64,000 nt of DNA from Streptomyces netropsis (GTDB lineage Bacteria > Actinomycetota > Actinomycetes > Streptomycetales > Streptomycetaceae). Below are positions 1 to 7,320 of this stretch, piece by piece (the first letter of the stretch is position 1; each line of letters begins with the position of its first letter). The stretch covers positions 1 to 64,000 of the forward strand of contig NZ_JACHJG010000016.1 of the NCBI RefSeq assembly GCF_014203545.1. Reading direction: 5' to 3'. The translations under genes were made by a program, and so were the position numbers. The notes under the pieces were generated by a model that was not told the DNA's origin, did no database searches, and was given only the letters and a program-made list of their open reading frames with translations.

Positions 1-92
1 CCGTCCGCGCCGGAGCTGGCAGCGAGCCGAAACCCGGTTACCTCGCCGAGACCCTCGCCGAAGCCATCACCCAGTACCGCAACGGACAGTAG
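1..92 (+). CDS. C-terminal end of an unidentified gene of the integrative element
   Basis: The frame starting at base 3 is open and ends with TAG at 90-92, giving 29 residues that finish in AEAITQYRNGQ. Too little remains to assign a family. In elements of this kind the gene before the small spread-type membrane proteins is often the FtsK/TraB-like DNA translocase, so that is a guess from position only. Confidence 0.4.
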   Translation, partial: VRAGAGSEPKPGYLAETLAEAITQYRNGQ

Positions 93-97
93 CCAAC

Positions 98-295
98 AGC
101 CGTGTGGGGGAGACCCCCACACCAGCCCACCACGGCGCCTCCCACAGCCTGTGGGCCACCACACGGCCGTGGGAGGCACTGACCTGCATGTGAGGGCGTG
201 GGGGTCCCACACAGGAACCCGCCCCAAAGCCCTCCGCAGCCGCCCCCGAGCCGAACCCGGCCCTCTTCTCCAGGGCTGTGGGACCCCCACACACC
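98..295. repeat. Cluster of GTGGG-type palindromes, candidate transfer (clt-like) or regulatory locus
   Basis: The gap between the cut gene and the first small membrane protein is packed with inverted repeats. There is a 9-bp arm hairpin GTGTGGGGG/CCCCCACAC (102-110 and 114-122), CCCACAG-C-CTGTGGG (141-155), the palindrome CACGGCCGTG (162-171), and a 14-bp inverted pair GTGGGGGTCCCACA (198-211) and TGTGGGACCCCCAC (277-290). TraB-type translocases of Streptomyces plasmids bind short repeats at clt loci; linking this cluster to clt is inference. Confidence 0.5.
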
Positions 296-336
296 CCACC
301 AACGAATCTCACACCCAGTAACCGTGAAGGAGTCCC

Positions 337-528
337 GTGCTCTCCCTTTCCTTCGTCGTCGTGCTCACGGTGATCGTCGTCCTCCTCCTGCGCACCGGAC
401 ACCTGCGCATCGGACCCGCCCTCGCCGCCCTCCTCCTCGGCTTCTGCCTCGCCTCCACCGCCGCCGCCCCCACGATCAACCACCTCCTGGCCACCTGCGC
501 GTCCGCGCTCAGCAAGCTCGCGGCCTGA
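337..528 (+). CDS. Small membrane protein of the integrative element (63 aa)
   Basis: A GTG start at 337 lies four bases after a good ribosome site, AAGGAG at 327-332. The product is almost entirely hydrophobic, with two predicted membrane segments (about residues 2-18 and 26-48) joined by a short basic turn (RTGHLRIG). The size and place are those of Spd-type spread proteins of Streptomyces conjugative plasmids, which act with TraB in intramycelial plasmid spread, but no specific family motif is recognised. It is followed after 34 bp by a second small membrane protein. Confidence 0.7.
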   Translation: MLSLSFVVVLTVIVVLLLRTGHLRIGPALAALLLGFCLASTAAAPTINHLLATCASALSKLAA

Positions 529-562
529 ACCCCGCACCACCCCCAACCGAGAGGGAACCCGC

Positions 563-877
563 ATGCGCCACGAACCTCCGCCCGACGGGCGGTTAGGGCC
601 GATGGCCCCGCACATCCCCGCCGACCTCTTCCGCCAGGCACAAGCCGACGGACGCCCGATCGTCATCGTCCAGACCGCCGACCCTGCCCGCCCGGCGCGG
701 TCCCACCTCGGCCCGGTCCTGATCGGCCTGGCCGTCGCCTTCGCCGCCATGGGCATGGTCGCCGCCGCGATCGCCTTGTGCGAGTTCGCGGTGCGGACCG
801 CCGCGGTCATCGGCTCCCTCTCCGGACCGATCACGCTCGGCCTCGGCCTCAAGCTCTTCAACCCCAAGTCCAAGTAA
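563..877 (+). CDS. Small membrane protein of the integrative element (104 aa)
   Basis: The ATG is preceded by GAGAGGGA at about 549-556. The first 45 residues are hydrophilic and probably cytoplasmic. Two membrane segments follow (about residues 48-71 and 75-96), ending in the positively charged tail NPKSK. A paired position with the preceding membrane protein suggests a Spd-like accessory role in conjugative spread. This is inferred from context, as no diagnostic motif was found. Confidence 0.65.
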   Translation: MRHEPPPDGRLGPMAPHIPADLFRQAQADGRPIVIVQTADPARPARSHLGPVLIGLAVAFAAMGMVAAAIALCEFAVRTAAVIGSLSGPITLGLGLKLFNPKSK

Positions 878-899
878 GCGCCTCGAACGGAGAACTGAC

Positions 900-1061
900 G
901 TGAGCACCGACTTGGAAGACGTCGTCACCGTAGAGCTGGACTGCGGGCACTGGTCCGCGCCCTACTCCCGCGAGATCACCCTCCGCCAGCTCGGAGACCT
1001 GCTCCTGATCCTCGACGGCATGGCGGAGGAGACCGCCGTCGCAGAGGAGGGCGCCGCGTGA
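900..1061 (+). CDS. Small acidic hypothetical protein (53 aa)
   Basis: A GTG start at 900 follows a GGAG at about 889-892. The reading frame gives a 53-residue acidic protein beginning MSTDLEDVVTVELDCGHW, with a later helix-rich stretch (TLRQLGDLLLILDGMAEE). The DCGHW turn resembles one half of a zinc-binding knuckle, but only one Cys and one His are present. Its TGA overlaps the GTG of the next gene (GTGA), so the two are probably translationally coupled. Small proteins of this type are common in AICE operons. Function unknown. Confidence 0.6.
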   Translation: MSTDLEDVVTVELDCGHWSAPYSREITLRQLGDLLLILDGMAEETAVAEEGAA

Positions 1062-1387
1062 TCCGCCGCACGCTCGCCCGTCACCGTCTCGCGGTCCGCT
1101 GCTGGTCCGGCTGGGTCTCCACCAGCCGTAGCGGCCGATCCATCGGCCCGCGCCCGATCCTGGCCCTGCACCGGCTGCCCGACCCGCACTGCGCCAACTG
1201 CGGCGGCAAGGGCCAAGTGCTGAGCGGCACCCCCTACTCGGATGAGCCGGACTTCGACGACTGCGACTGCGCCCCGTTCCTGCCTCTCGCCAAAGTCTGG
1301 CTCCCGAAAGCGCCGGGCTGGGCGCGACCGCTCCTCCAAGTGCGCCGCATTCGGCGCGCCGTCTACTCCGACGAACCGCCGTTCTAA
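1058..1387 (+). CDS. Small zinc-knuckle-like protein (109 aa)
   Basis: The GTG at 1058 overlaps the previous stop. The protein has a basic N-terminus (RRTLARHRLAVR) and a central cysteine motif CANCGGKGQV followed by CDC about 28 residues later. The first part resembles the CxxCxGxG repeat of the DnaJ zinc domain. Together they could bind one zinc ion. The C-terminus is basic. It may bind nucleic acid or serve as a small adaptor; neither is shown by the sequence. It lies in the element operon between another small protein and a second hypothetical gene. Confidence 0.6.
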   Translation: MIRRTLARHRLAVRCWSGWVSTSRSGRSIGPRPILALHRLPDPHCANCGGKGQVLSGTPYSDEPDFDDCDCAPFLPLAKVWLPKAPGWARPLLQVRRIRRAVYSDEPPF

Positions 1388-1404
1388 CCCCGAGAGGAAA
1401 CGTC

Positions 1405-1776
1405 GTGTTCGAGATCCGCGCCATCCGCAAGGCGTACGCCGACGCCCCGAAAATCGTCGACGAAATGGCCGACGTCTTCACTCTGGCCATGCGCCTCCAC
1501 AAGCCCGGCGGGCACAGCCCGGCCGCCGACCGGGAGTACAGGCTCCGGAAGGCGGTGCTACTCGACCGAGTCGCACTGAGTAAGGGCAAGCCGTGGGCCC
1601 CGGAAGCGGCGGCCGACGCCGAATGGGCCGCCGAGGAAGCAGCGGTGACATTCACCTCCGCTGACCGACTCGACGGCACCGCCGCGGGGCCCATGACACC
1701 TGAAAACGCCCGCCAGCAAGGCGCCTACCGGGACTACGTCCGCCAGGAGTACGCCCGCTGGCTGGCTGACCAGTAG
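1405..1776 (+). CDS. Hypothetical protein of the integrative element (123 aa)
   Basis: The GTG at 1405 is preceded by GAGAGGAAA. The product is a soluble, largely helical, alanine- and charge-rich protein with no membrane segment or cysteine. It ends YRDYVRQEYARWLADQ. No family is recognised. It is the last of the small-protein block; an 87-bp gap separates it from the methyltransferase. Confidence 0.6.
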   Translation: MFEIRAIRKAYADAPKIVDEMADVFTLAMRLHKPGGHSPAADREYRLRKAVLLDRVALSKGKPWAPEAAADAEWAAEEAAVTFTSADRLDGTAAGPMTPENARQQGAYRDYVRQEYARWLADQ

Positions 1777-1863
1777 CTACGCCCGGGGCGGCCGCCCTCT
1801 CGCCAAAGACGCGCGGCCGCCCCGGTCCCTGCACCGTTCCCGAAGGAACAGGAGAACCCCAGC

Positions 1864-2550
1864 ATGACCCAACACGCCCTCTTACGGCGATCCCGCCCGC
1901 GAGTTCTGGACGCCTGTTGCGGTGCCGGCGGCGCCGCGGTCGGCTATCACCGGGCCGGATTCGATGTTCTCGGTGTCGACATCGCCCCGCAGCCGAACTA
2001 CCCCTTCCCCTTAGTGCAGGCCGACGCGGTGGAGTTCGTACGCGAGCACGGCGCGGACTTCGACTTCATCCACTCCTCGTGGCCCTGCCAGCACCACACC
2101 GCGCTGACCAAGGGCACGAACAAGGGCCGGGAGTACCCGGACCTCATCCCCGCCGGCCGGGCCGCCATGGAGTCCACCGGACGCCCATGGGTGATCGAGA
2201 ACGTCATGCCCGCACCGATCCGCCGCGACGTCGTCCTGTGCGGCGAGATGTTCGGCCTCGGAGTCACCCGGCACCGCAAGTTCGAGACGTCCGGCTGGTC
2301 GTTCACCCCGCCGGTTCATCTCCCGCACCGGGGCCGTACCCGCGGCTACCGGCACGGCCGGTACTACGACGGCCCCTACTACCCCGTCTACGGCGACGGC
2401 GGCGGCAAAGGCACCGTCCCGGAATGGCAGACCGCGATGGGCATCGACTGGACGGACGTCCGCAAGGAGATCGCCGAAGCGATCCCGCCCGCCTACACCC
2501 ACTGGATCGCCACCCAGTACCTCACCCACGAGAAGAGGGCCGCCGCATGA
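1864..2550 (+). CDS. DNA cytosine-C5 methyltransferase (short, phage/ICE type)
   Basis: This is a SAM-dependent DNA methyltransferase of 228 residues. Motif I is DACCGAGGAAVGYHRAGF (about residues 17-34), motif IV with the catalytic cysteine is SSWPCQHHT (about 71-79), and an ENV motif VI and a TRHRKFE motif VIII follow. It is much shorter than restriction-type C5 enzymes and has little room for a target-recognition domain, as in actinophage orphan methylases. It may protect the element from host restriction or mark its replication state (inference). Two TTA leucine codons, at codons 7 and 50, could make translation depend on the bldA tRNA. The stop overlaps the primase start (ATGA). Confidence 0.85.
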   Translation: MTQHALLRRSRPRVLDACCGAGGAAVGYHRAGFDVLGVDIAPQPNYPFPLVQADAVEFVREHGADFDFIHSSWPCQHHTALTKGTNKGREYPDLIPAGRAAMESTGRPWVIENVMPAPIRRDVVLCGEMFGLGVTRHRKFETSGWSFTPPVHLPHRGRTRGYRHGRYYDGPYYPVYGDGGGKGTVPEWQTAMGIDWTDVRKEIAEAIPPAYTHWIATQYLTHEKRAAA

Positions 2551-3449
2551 ACACCAGCACCCTCGACTCCCCGTGGCTGGGTGCCCTGCACGCCGCCGCG
2601 AACGGCTGGCCCGTCTTCCCGCTCCGCCCCGGCAGCAAGCGACCCGCCCTCCACGGCGAGAACCGGTGCCCGCGGACCGGCGCCTGCGCGGACGGCCACG
2701 CCAAGTGGGAGGACCGCGCCACCACCGACCCCGAGCAGATCCGCCGGTGCTGGGAAACCGGCCCGTTCAACACCGGGATCGCCACCGGCCCCGCCGGACT
2801 CGTCGTCGTCGACCTGGACGTACCCAAGAACGACAAGGGCAAGAAGGACATGCCGTGCGGCATGACGACCTTCACGGCGCTCTGCGAGCGCGCCGGACAG
2901 CCCGTCCCCACCACCCACACCGTGCGGACCCCCTCCGGCGGGTCGCACCTGTACTTCCGCTCCCCGGAGGGGGCCCGGCTCGGCAACACCGCGGGCACGC
3001 TCGGTGCCCTCATCGACACCCGGGCATGGGGCGGATACGTCGTCGCCTCCGGCAGCATCACCCCGCAGGGCGCGTACGAGATCGACGACCCCGCCCCCGT
3101 CGGGCCGCTCCCCGCTTGGCTGGCCTCCCTCCTCAACCCCGCCCGCACACCGCAGGCCCCGCCCACGGTCCACGTTCCGCGCAACGTGCCCGCGTACGCC
3201 GCAGCCGCGCTGCGCAATGAAGCAGCGGCTGTTGCAGGGGCGCAGGAGGGTACCCGGAACCGGTGCCTCGTACGGGCCGCCCGAGCTCTGGGCCGGTTCG
3301 TCGCCTCCGGAGACCTCGACCGGGGCACGGTCCAAGACGCTCTTAAGGAGGCGGGGGAGGCGGCTGGGCTGTCCGAGCGCGACTGCACGTCGGCCATCGC
3401 CAGCGCCCTGGACTGGTCCATCGCCCACAACCCTGGGCCGACCGCATGA
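2547..3449 (+). CDS. Bifunctional DNA primase/polymerase (AEP superfamily, RepPP-like)
   Basis: This 300-residue protein carries the Prim-Pol fold of archaeo-eukaryotic primases found in plasmids and mobile elements. Visible motifs are GWPVFPLRPGSKRP near the N-terminus, the metal-binding DxD in GLVVVDLDVPK (about residue 92), SGGSHLYF (about 131-138), and DTRAWGGYVVASGS (about 158). The C-terminal 90 residues are helical. It most likely primes replication of the excised element together with the YfjI-type protein two genes downstream. It starts at the ATG that overlaps the methyltransferase stop; the frame is open upstream, but this start fixes the family N-terminus. Confidence 0.9.
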   Translation: MNTSTLDSPWLGALHAAANGWPVFPLRPGSKRPALHGENRCPRTGACADGHAKWEDRATTDPEQIRRCWETGPFNTGIATGPAGLVVVDLDVPKNDKGKKDMPCGMTTFTALCERAGQPVPTTHTVRTPSGGSHLYFRSPEGARLGNTAGTLGALIDTRAWGGYVVASGSITPQGAYEIDDPAPVGPLPAWLASLLNPARTPQAPPTVHVPRNVPAYAAAALRNEAAAVAGAQEGTRNRCLVRAARALGRFVASGDLDRGTVQDALKEAGEAAGLSERDCTSAIASALDWSIAHNPGPTA

Positions 3450-3805
3450 CCGCCCCCGCCCGCTCCCCCTTTAAGAGCCCCACACCCCCCACCGGCCAGC
3501 CCAACCCCGCCAAACCGACCCGGGCTCCCGACGGGAGTGGCGCGCCGAAGCTCGCCGCCCGCCAGGGCGTCCATTCAGCTCTTCGCCCTGAGCCGCACCA
3601 GGCAGACGGGCGGTACCCGGTCGCGTGGCTCCACATCACCGCACCGCCCGAACGCAACGTCACCCCCTATGCCACCTCGTGGTGCCAGTGCGGACACGAG
3701 GCCTCCGCCATGGGACACCGCGCTGTGCTGCGCCTGATCAACGACCACACCGAACACCGGGCCGTCTGCCCGTTGCGTACCGCCGAAGGGAGGAACCCGG
3801 CGTGA
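3446..3805 (+). CDS. Small Cys/His protein between the replication genes (119 aa)
   Basis: It starts at an ATG overlapping the primase stop and ends overlapping the start of the next gene (GTGA), so it sits inside the replication operon. The first 45 residues are proline-rich and likely disordered. The C-terminal half has WCQCGHEA, then LINDHTEHRAVCPL, a Cx1C...HxxHxxxC arrangement able to bind zinc. This suggests a small DNA- or protein-binding factor tied to replication. No named family is recognised. Confidence 0.65.
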   Translation: MTAPARSPFKSPTPPTGQPNPAKPTRAPDGSGAPKLAARQGVHSALRPEPHQADGRYPVAWLHITAPPERNVTPYATSWCQCGHEASAMGHRAVLRLINDHTEHRAVCPLRTAEGRNPA

Positions 3806-5352
3806 GTACCCCTGAGGAGATGAGCCCGGATCTGTGGGAGGGGTTCGACCAGCTCGATCCTGAACAGATCACCGGTCCGGCATGGGACGAACCTGTCCCC
3901 ATCACGGCCCGCCCGGCCCTGCCCACGTTCCCCGTGGGCACCCTGCCCGCGTGGCTGGGGGACATGGTGCGCGGTGTCGCGGAGGAGACACAGACCCCCG
4001 TCGACCTCGCCGGGTGCCTGGCACTGGCGGTCATCGCCACAGCCGCCGGCGGCCGGGCGAAGGTGTGCGTCCGGGGCCACTGGCGCGAGCCCGTGAACCT
4101 CTACACGGCCATCGCCCTGGACCCTGGGAACCGTAAGTCCGCGGTCTTCGACCTCATGGTCCGCCCGCTGCTCGATGTGGAGAAGACCCTCATCGAGCTG
4201 TCCGGGCCGGTGCGGGCCGAAGCCGAGACCACCATCCGTCTGGCTAAGTCCGCCGCCGACAAAGCCGCCCAGAAGGCCGCCACTGCTGAACCCGTTGCCC
4301 GCGATGCCCTCACTGCCGAAGCGGTCGCCCTGGCACAGACGGTGGAGGAGATGACCGTTCCGGCCGTGCCGCAGCTCATCGCCGACGATGCCACCCCGGA
4401 AACCATCGGCACCCTGCTCGCCCAGCAGGACGGGCGGATCTCCTGCCTGAGTGCCGAAGGGGAGCTGTTCGACATCATCGCCGGGCGCTACAGCGGCCGG
4501 CCCAACATGGGCATGTTCCTCAAGGGCCACGCCGGAGACATGGTCCGCGTCAATCGCCAGGGCCGGGAATCCGAACACATCGACTCCCCGGCCGTCACCA
4601 TCGGCCTGGCCATCCAGCCCGAAGTGCTGGACTCCCTGGCCCGGATCGACGGGGCCGACGGGCGCGGTCTGCTTGCCCGCTTCCTGTACTCCAAGCCCCT
4701 GTCCCTGGTCGGCAGCCGCAACCTATCTCCCGCCCTGCTGTCCGAGGACACAGCCGACCTCTACGCCCGCAACCTCGGTGGCCTGACGCTGGCGCTGGCC
4801 GACTGGACCGACCCCGCAATCCTGACCCTGACCCCCGAAGCAGACGCGGTGATCCTGGCCTTCCAGAAGGTCACCGAATCCCGGCTGGGCAAAGGGGGAA
4901 GCTTCGCCCCGATCGTGAAATGGGCGTCCAAGCGCGACGGGGCCGTGGCCCGCATCGCCGGACTGCTCCACCTGGCCACCCACCCCGAGGACGGATGGCA
5001 CCGACCGATCGAAGCCGCGACCATGGCAGCCGCCACCGAACTGGGCGACTACTTCACCGCCCACGCCCTGGACGTCTTCGACGCCATGACCGCAGCACCC
5101 GCCCGCGACACCGCCTACGCCGTGCTCGCCCACCTCCGTTCCAGCCGGATGGACGGGTTCTCCAAACGAGAGCTGTTCCGGACCCTGCCCCGGGCGGACT
5201 TCCCCGCCATCGGCGACCTTGATCCCGCCCTGGCGCTGCTCGAAGAACACGGCTGGATCCGCCAGCAACCCCAGCCCCCGCGCACCGGACGCGGCGGCCG
5301 GCCACCCTCCCCCCGCTACGACACCCACCCCCGCGTCACCCGAAGCGCCTGA
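3802..5352 (+). CDS. YfjI/DUF3987 family replication protein
   Basis: The 516-residue product matches the DUF3987/YfjI family found next to Prim-Pol genes in mobile elements, where it is thought to act as a replicative ATPase or helicase. The start GTG at 3802 overlaps the previous stop. A P-loop-like motif, ALDPGNRKSAVFD (about residues 102-114), has the form xPGxRKS rather than a full Walker A. A long helical, probably coiled segment follows (about 130-185), then a Walker-B-like region and ISCLSAEGELFDIIAGRYSG. The C-terminal 90 residues look like a winged-helix domain (HLRSSRMDGFSKRELFRTL). The gene ends at the edge of the iteron array. Confidence 0.85.
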   Translation: MSTPEEMSPDLWEGFDQLDPEQITGPAWDEPVPITARPALPTFPVGTLPAWLGDMVRGVAEETQTPVDLAGCLALAVIATAAGGRAKVCVRGHWREPVNLYTAIALDPGNRKSAVFDLMVRPLLDVEKTLIELSGPVRAEAETTIRLAKSAADKAAQKAATAEPVARDALTAEAVALAQTVEEMTVPAVPQLIADDATPETIGTLLAQQDGRISCLSAEGELFDIIAGRYSGRPNMGMFLKGHAGDMVRVNRQGRESEHIDSPAVTIGLAIQPEVLDSLARIDGADGRGLLARFLYSKPLSLVGSRNLSPALLSEDTADLYARNLGGLTLALADWTDPAILTLTPEADAVILAFQKVTESRLGKGGSFAPIVKWASKRDGAVARIAGLLHLATHPEDGWHRPIEAATMAAATELGDYFTAHALDVFDAMTAAPARDTAYAVLAHLRSSRMDGFSKRELFRTLPRADFPAIGDLDPALALLEEHGWIRQQPQPPRTGRGGRPPSPRYDTHPRVTRSA

Positions 5353-5605
5353 CACAACCCCCAACCCGCTGACAGAACCGACAGAACCTCCGCACAAAGC
5401 CGTTGACCTGCACAAACACCCGTGATCGCGGCTGTGACAAAACCTCCGGAAACTCTGACAGAACCCCCGAGTCCCGAACCGGGCCACCGCGACAGAACCC
5501 CCCTCCTGGAGGTTCTGTCGGAGTTTTTTCGAGTTCTGTCACAAGACCCCGAACCACGGAAGCCGCAGGTCAGCGACCTAACGAGCGGGTTCTGTCGGTT
5601 CTGTC
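5351..5605. repeat. Eight-copy GACAGAAC iteron array, candidate replication origin of the element
   Basis: Exact GACAGAAC copies lie on the plus strand at 5371, 5380, 5457 and 5491, and as GTTCTGTC at 5512, 5533, 5589 and 5598. Four forward copies are thus followed by four reverse ones. Each outer end is a tandem pair with a 9-bp period, and the inner pair (5490-5499 and 5511-5520) forms a perfect 10-bp inverted repeat. Two one-mismatch copies occur at 5351 and 5436. A T6 run lies at 5524-5529. The array fills the whole gap between the replication protein and xis, with no gene. An origin is the most likely role; control of xis-int is the alternative. Confidence 0.7.
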
Positions 5606-5657
5606 GGCGCACCGGGGGATTCCGCCCCCTGACCCTGGCCCGTGAAGGAGACACCGC

Positions 5658-5885
5658 ATGCCGCCCGCCTCCCTTACCGACACGCTCCGCGGCGGCCTCC
5701 CCGACCGCTACCTCAACCCCGACGACATCGCCGAGATCTTCGACGTCCCGAAGGAAACCGTCTACGCCTGGCGCAAGAAGCGCATCGGCCCGCCTGGATT
5801 CCGCGTCGGCAAGCACCTGCGCTACGACCCCGCCGACGTCCAGCGCTACACCGCCGAACTCAAGGCCGCCGACAGGGCTGCCTGA
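5658..5885 (+). CDS. xis: Excisionase-like helix-turn-helix protein
   Basis: A 75-residue protein with a MerR/excisionase-type winged HTH: YLNPDDIAEIFDVPKETVYAWRKKRIGPPGFRVGKHLRYDPADVQRY in outline, with the wing GFRVGKHLRY and the recognition helix KETVYAWRKK. A strong ribosome site (GAAGGAGA) precedes the ATG. Placed directly before the integrase, it is the expected recombination-directionality factor for excision. The symbol is given by position and fold, not by close homology. Confidence 0.85.
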   Translation: MPPASLTDTLRGGLPDRYLNPDDIAEIFDVPKETVYAWRKKRIGPPGFRVGKHLRYDPADVQRYTAELKAADRAA

Positions 5886-5914
5886 CAACCACCGCAATCA
5901 GTACGTCCCAACTC

Positions 5915-5941
5915 CCAGGGAGGGCCAGTGGCCCTCCCTGG
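5915..5941 (+). terminator. Hairpin between xis and int, possible attenuator
   Basis: A perfect 12-bp stem (CCAGGGAGGGCC with GGCCCTCCCTGG) and a 3-base loop lie 30 bp after xis and 28 bp before the integrase start. There is no U-run. It could reduce read-through into int or protect the xis message. Confidence 0.5.
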
Positions 5942-5968
5942 CTGCGTCGCGAAGGGATCACAACCTCG

Positions 5969-7246
5969 ATGGCAGGCCACATCCAAGACCGCTGGTACAA
6001 GCTCGAGACAGGGCCCGACGGTACGAGCCAGAGGGTCAAGACCGATCGCTACGGAACTGGGCTGCGCTACCGCGCTCGGTACGTCGCCCCGGATGGCAGC
6101 GAACGCAGCCGGTCTTTCCCTGACAAGCAGAAGCGGCTTGCAGAGGCATGGCTTTCCCAGATAGCAGCCGACATGACGCGCGGCCAGTACGTAGACCCCG
6201 CAGCGGGAAAGGTGACGTTCGAGCAGTACGCCACGACGTGGCTTGCGTCGCAGACGACCGACGTCTCGACCATCGACGCGATCGACCAGCGCTTCCGGCT
6301 GCACATCTTCCCGCATATCGGCTCTCGTTCCATGAGCGCCTTCACACCGGGGCATATCCGGGCCTGGGGTAGGGCGTTGCAAGACGCTGGGCTGGCCTCG
6401 TCGTACCAGCGCGTCATCTTCGCGAATGTCTCCGCTGTGTTCAGTGCCGCCGTCGATGATGGCGTCCTCGTTCGGAACCCCTGTCGGGCCAATTCTGTGC
6501 GTCCGCCCAAGCGTGACGCGCGGAAGGTTCAGGTATGGCCGGAGGGGCGGGTCCTCGCCGTTCGGGACGCCTTGCCGACGCCCTATCGCAAGGTTGTTGA
6601 CATGGGGGCGGGGTGCGGCTTGCGGCAGGGAGAGATCTTTGGGCTAGCCGTCGACGAAGTCGACTTCCTCGGTGGGGTGGTTCATGTCGTCCGGCAGGTG
6701 AAGATGGTCAAGGCCCAGCTTGTATTCGCGCCCCCGAAGGGCGGCAAGATGCGAGACGTGCCGCTGTCCGATGCTGTGGCGTTCGCCCTGGCCGAGCACA
6801 TCACCGAGCGCCCGCCGTTGGAAGTCACGTTGCCCTGGAGGACGCCCGACGGGCCGCCGGTCACCGCATCGTTGCTCTTCTACTCGCGAGAGCGAAAGGC
6901 GGTGAATCGGAACTACTTCAACATGCGTGTCTGGAAGCCCGCCCTTGTGTCCGCCGGCGTCATCCCCGGGCGCGAGGTCGGACAGCGCTTCGCGGAGTCG
7001 CGCCAGCACGGCATGCATGCGCTCCGACACTTCTACGCGTCCGTGCTCCTGGACGCGGGCGAGAACATCAAGGCCCTCGCGGAGTACCTCGGGCACGGCG
7101 ACCCGGGCTTCACTCTGCGCACGTACACGCACCTGATGCCCAACAGCCAGGCGCGAGCACGGAAGGCCGTCGACCGCGTGTTCCGCAAGGGCGGTGACAC
7201 GGACGACGGCCCACAGACGGCCCAGAACGGCGGGAAGGCGCCCTGA
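5969..7246 (+). CDS. int: Tyrosine site-specific integrase
   Basis: The 425-residue enzyme catalyses integration and, with Xis, excision. It has an N-terminal arm-binding region (about 1-60), a core-binding SAM-like domain (about 70-155) and a catalytic domain. The catalytic residues are visible: R219 in GLRQGE, H350 and R353 in HALRH, H376 in GHGDPG and the nucleophile Y386 in YTHLM. The ATG at 5969 follows GAAGGGA with an 11-base gap; the frame is open further upstream, but no better start is seen. The gene lies last in the element with only 12 bp before the chromosomal murA-like gene, as expected if the attachment site is directly downstream. Confidence 0.93.
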   Translation: MAGHIQDRWYKLETGPDGTSQRVKTDRYGTGLRYRARYVAPDGSERSRSFPDKQKRLAEAWLSQIAADMTRGQYVDPAAGKVTFEQYATTWLASQTTDVSTIDAIDQRFRLHIFPHIGSRSMSAFTPGHIRAWGRALQDAGLASSYQRVIFANVSAVFSAAVDDGVLVRNPCRANSVRPPKRDARKVQVWPEGRVLAVRDALPTPYRKVVDMGAGCGLRQGEIFGLAVDEVDFLGGVVHVVRQVKMVKAQLVFAPPKGGKMRDVPLSDAVAFALAEHITERPPLEVTLPWRTPDGPPVTASLLFYSRERKAVNRNYFNMRVWKPALVSAGVIPGREVGQRFAESRQHGMHALRHFYASVLLDAGENIKALAEYLGHGDPGFTLRTYTHLMPNSQARARKAVDRVFRKGGDTDDGPQTAQNGGKAP

Positions 7247-7320
7247 CCTGCGGCGGAGTTAAATGTCGCGGAAGATCTCGATCTGCGCGCCGATCGAGTT
7301 GAGCCGCTCCGCCAGGTCCT
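7247..7320. other. Probable right attachment site at the 3 prime end of the murA-like gene
   Basis: AICE attP sites usually lie just after int. Here the next sequence is the last codons of the convergent murA-like gene, and no tRNA gene is present. The 3 prime end of that coding region is therefore the likely att core, restored by the element on insertion. The matching left copy is outside the window, so this is inference. Confidence 0.35.

Larger units (their letters stand above)
1..7250. mobile_element. Right part of an integrated conjugative element (AICE type) with primase-polymerase replication module
   Basis: All genes run on the plus strand in the order expected of actinomycete integrative and conjugative elements: an upstream gene cut by the window (possibly the FtsK/TraB-like translocase, not recognisable from 30 residues), small membrane proteins, a DNA methyltransferase, a bifunctional primase-polymerase, a YfjI/DUF3987 protein, an excisionase-like HTH protein and a tyrosine integrase at the very end. 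Many genes overlap by 4 bp, indicating one operon. The primase-polymerase suggests the RepPP class of AICE replication rather than RepSA. The left end lies outside the window, so the element size and left att site are unknown. The right end is placed between the integrase stop and the chromosomal murA-like gene. Confidence 0.85.

Noticed and set aside
1917..2546. Upstream extension of the primase-polymerase frame through the methyltransferase
   Set aside because: The extension is Arg/Pro-rich out-of-frame methyltransferase sequence; the family N-terminus begins at the ATG at 2547.
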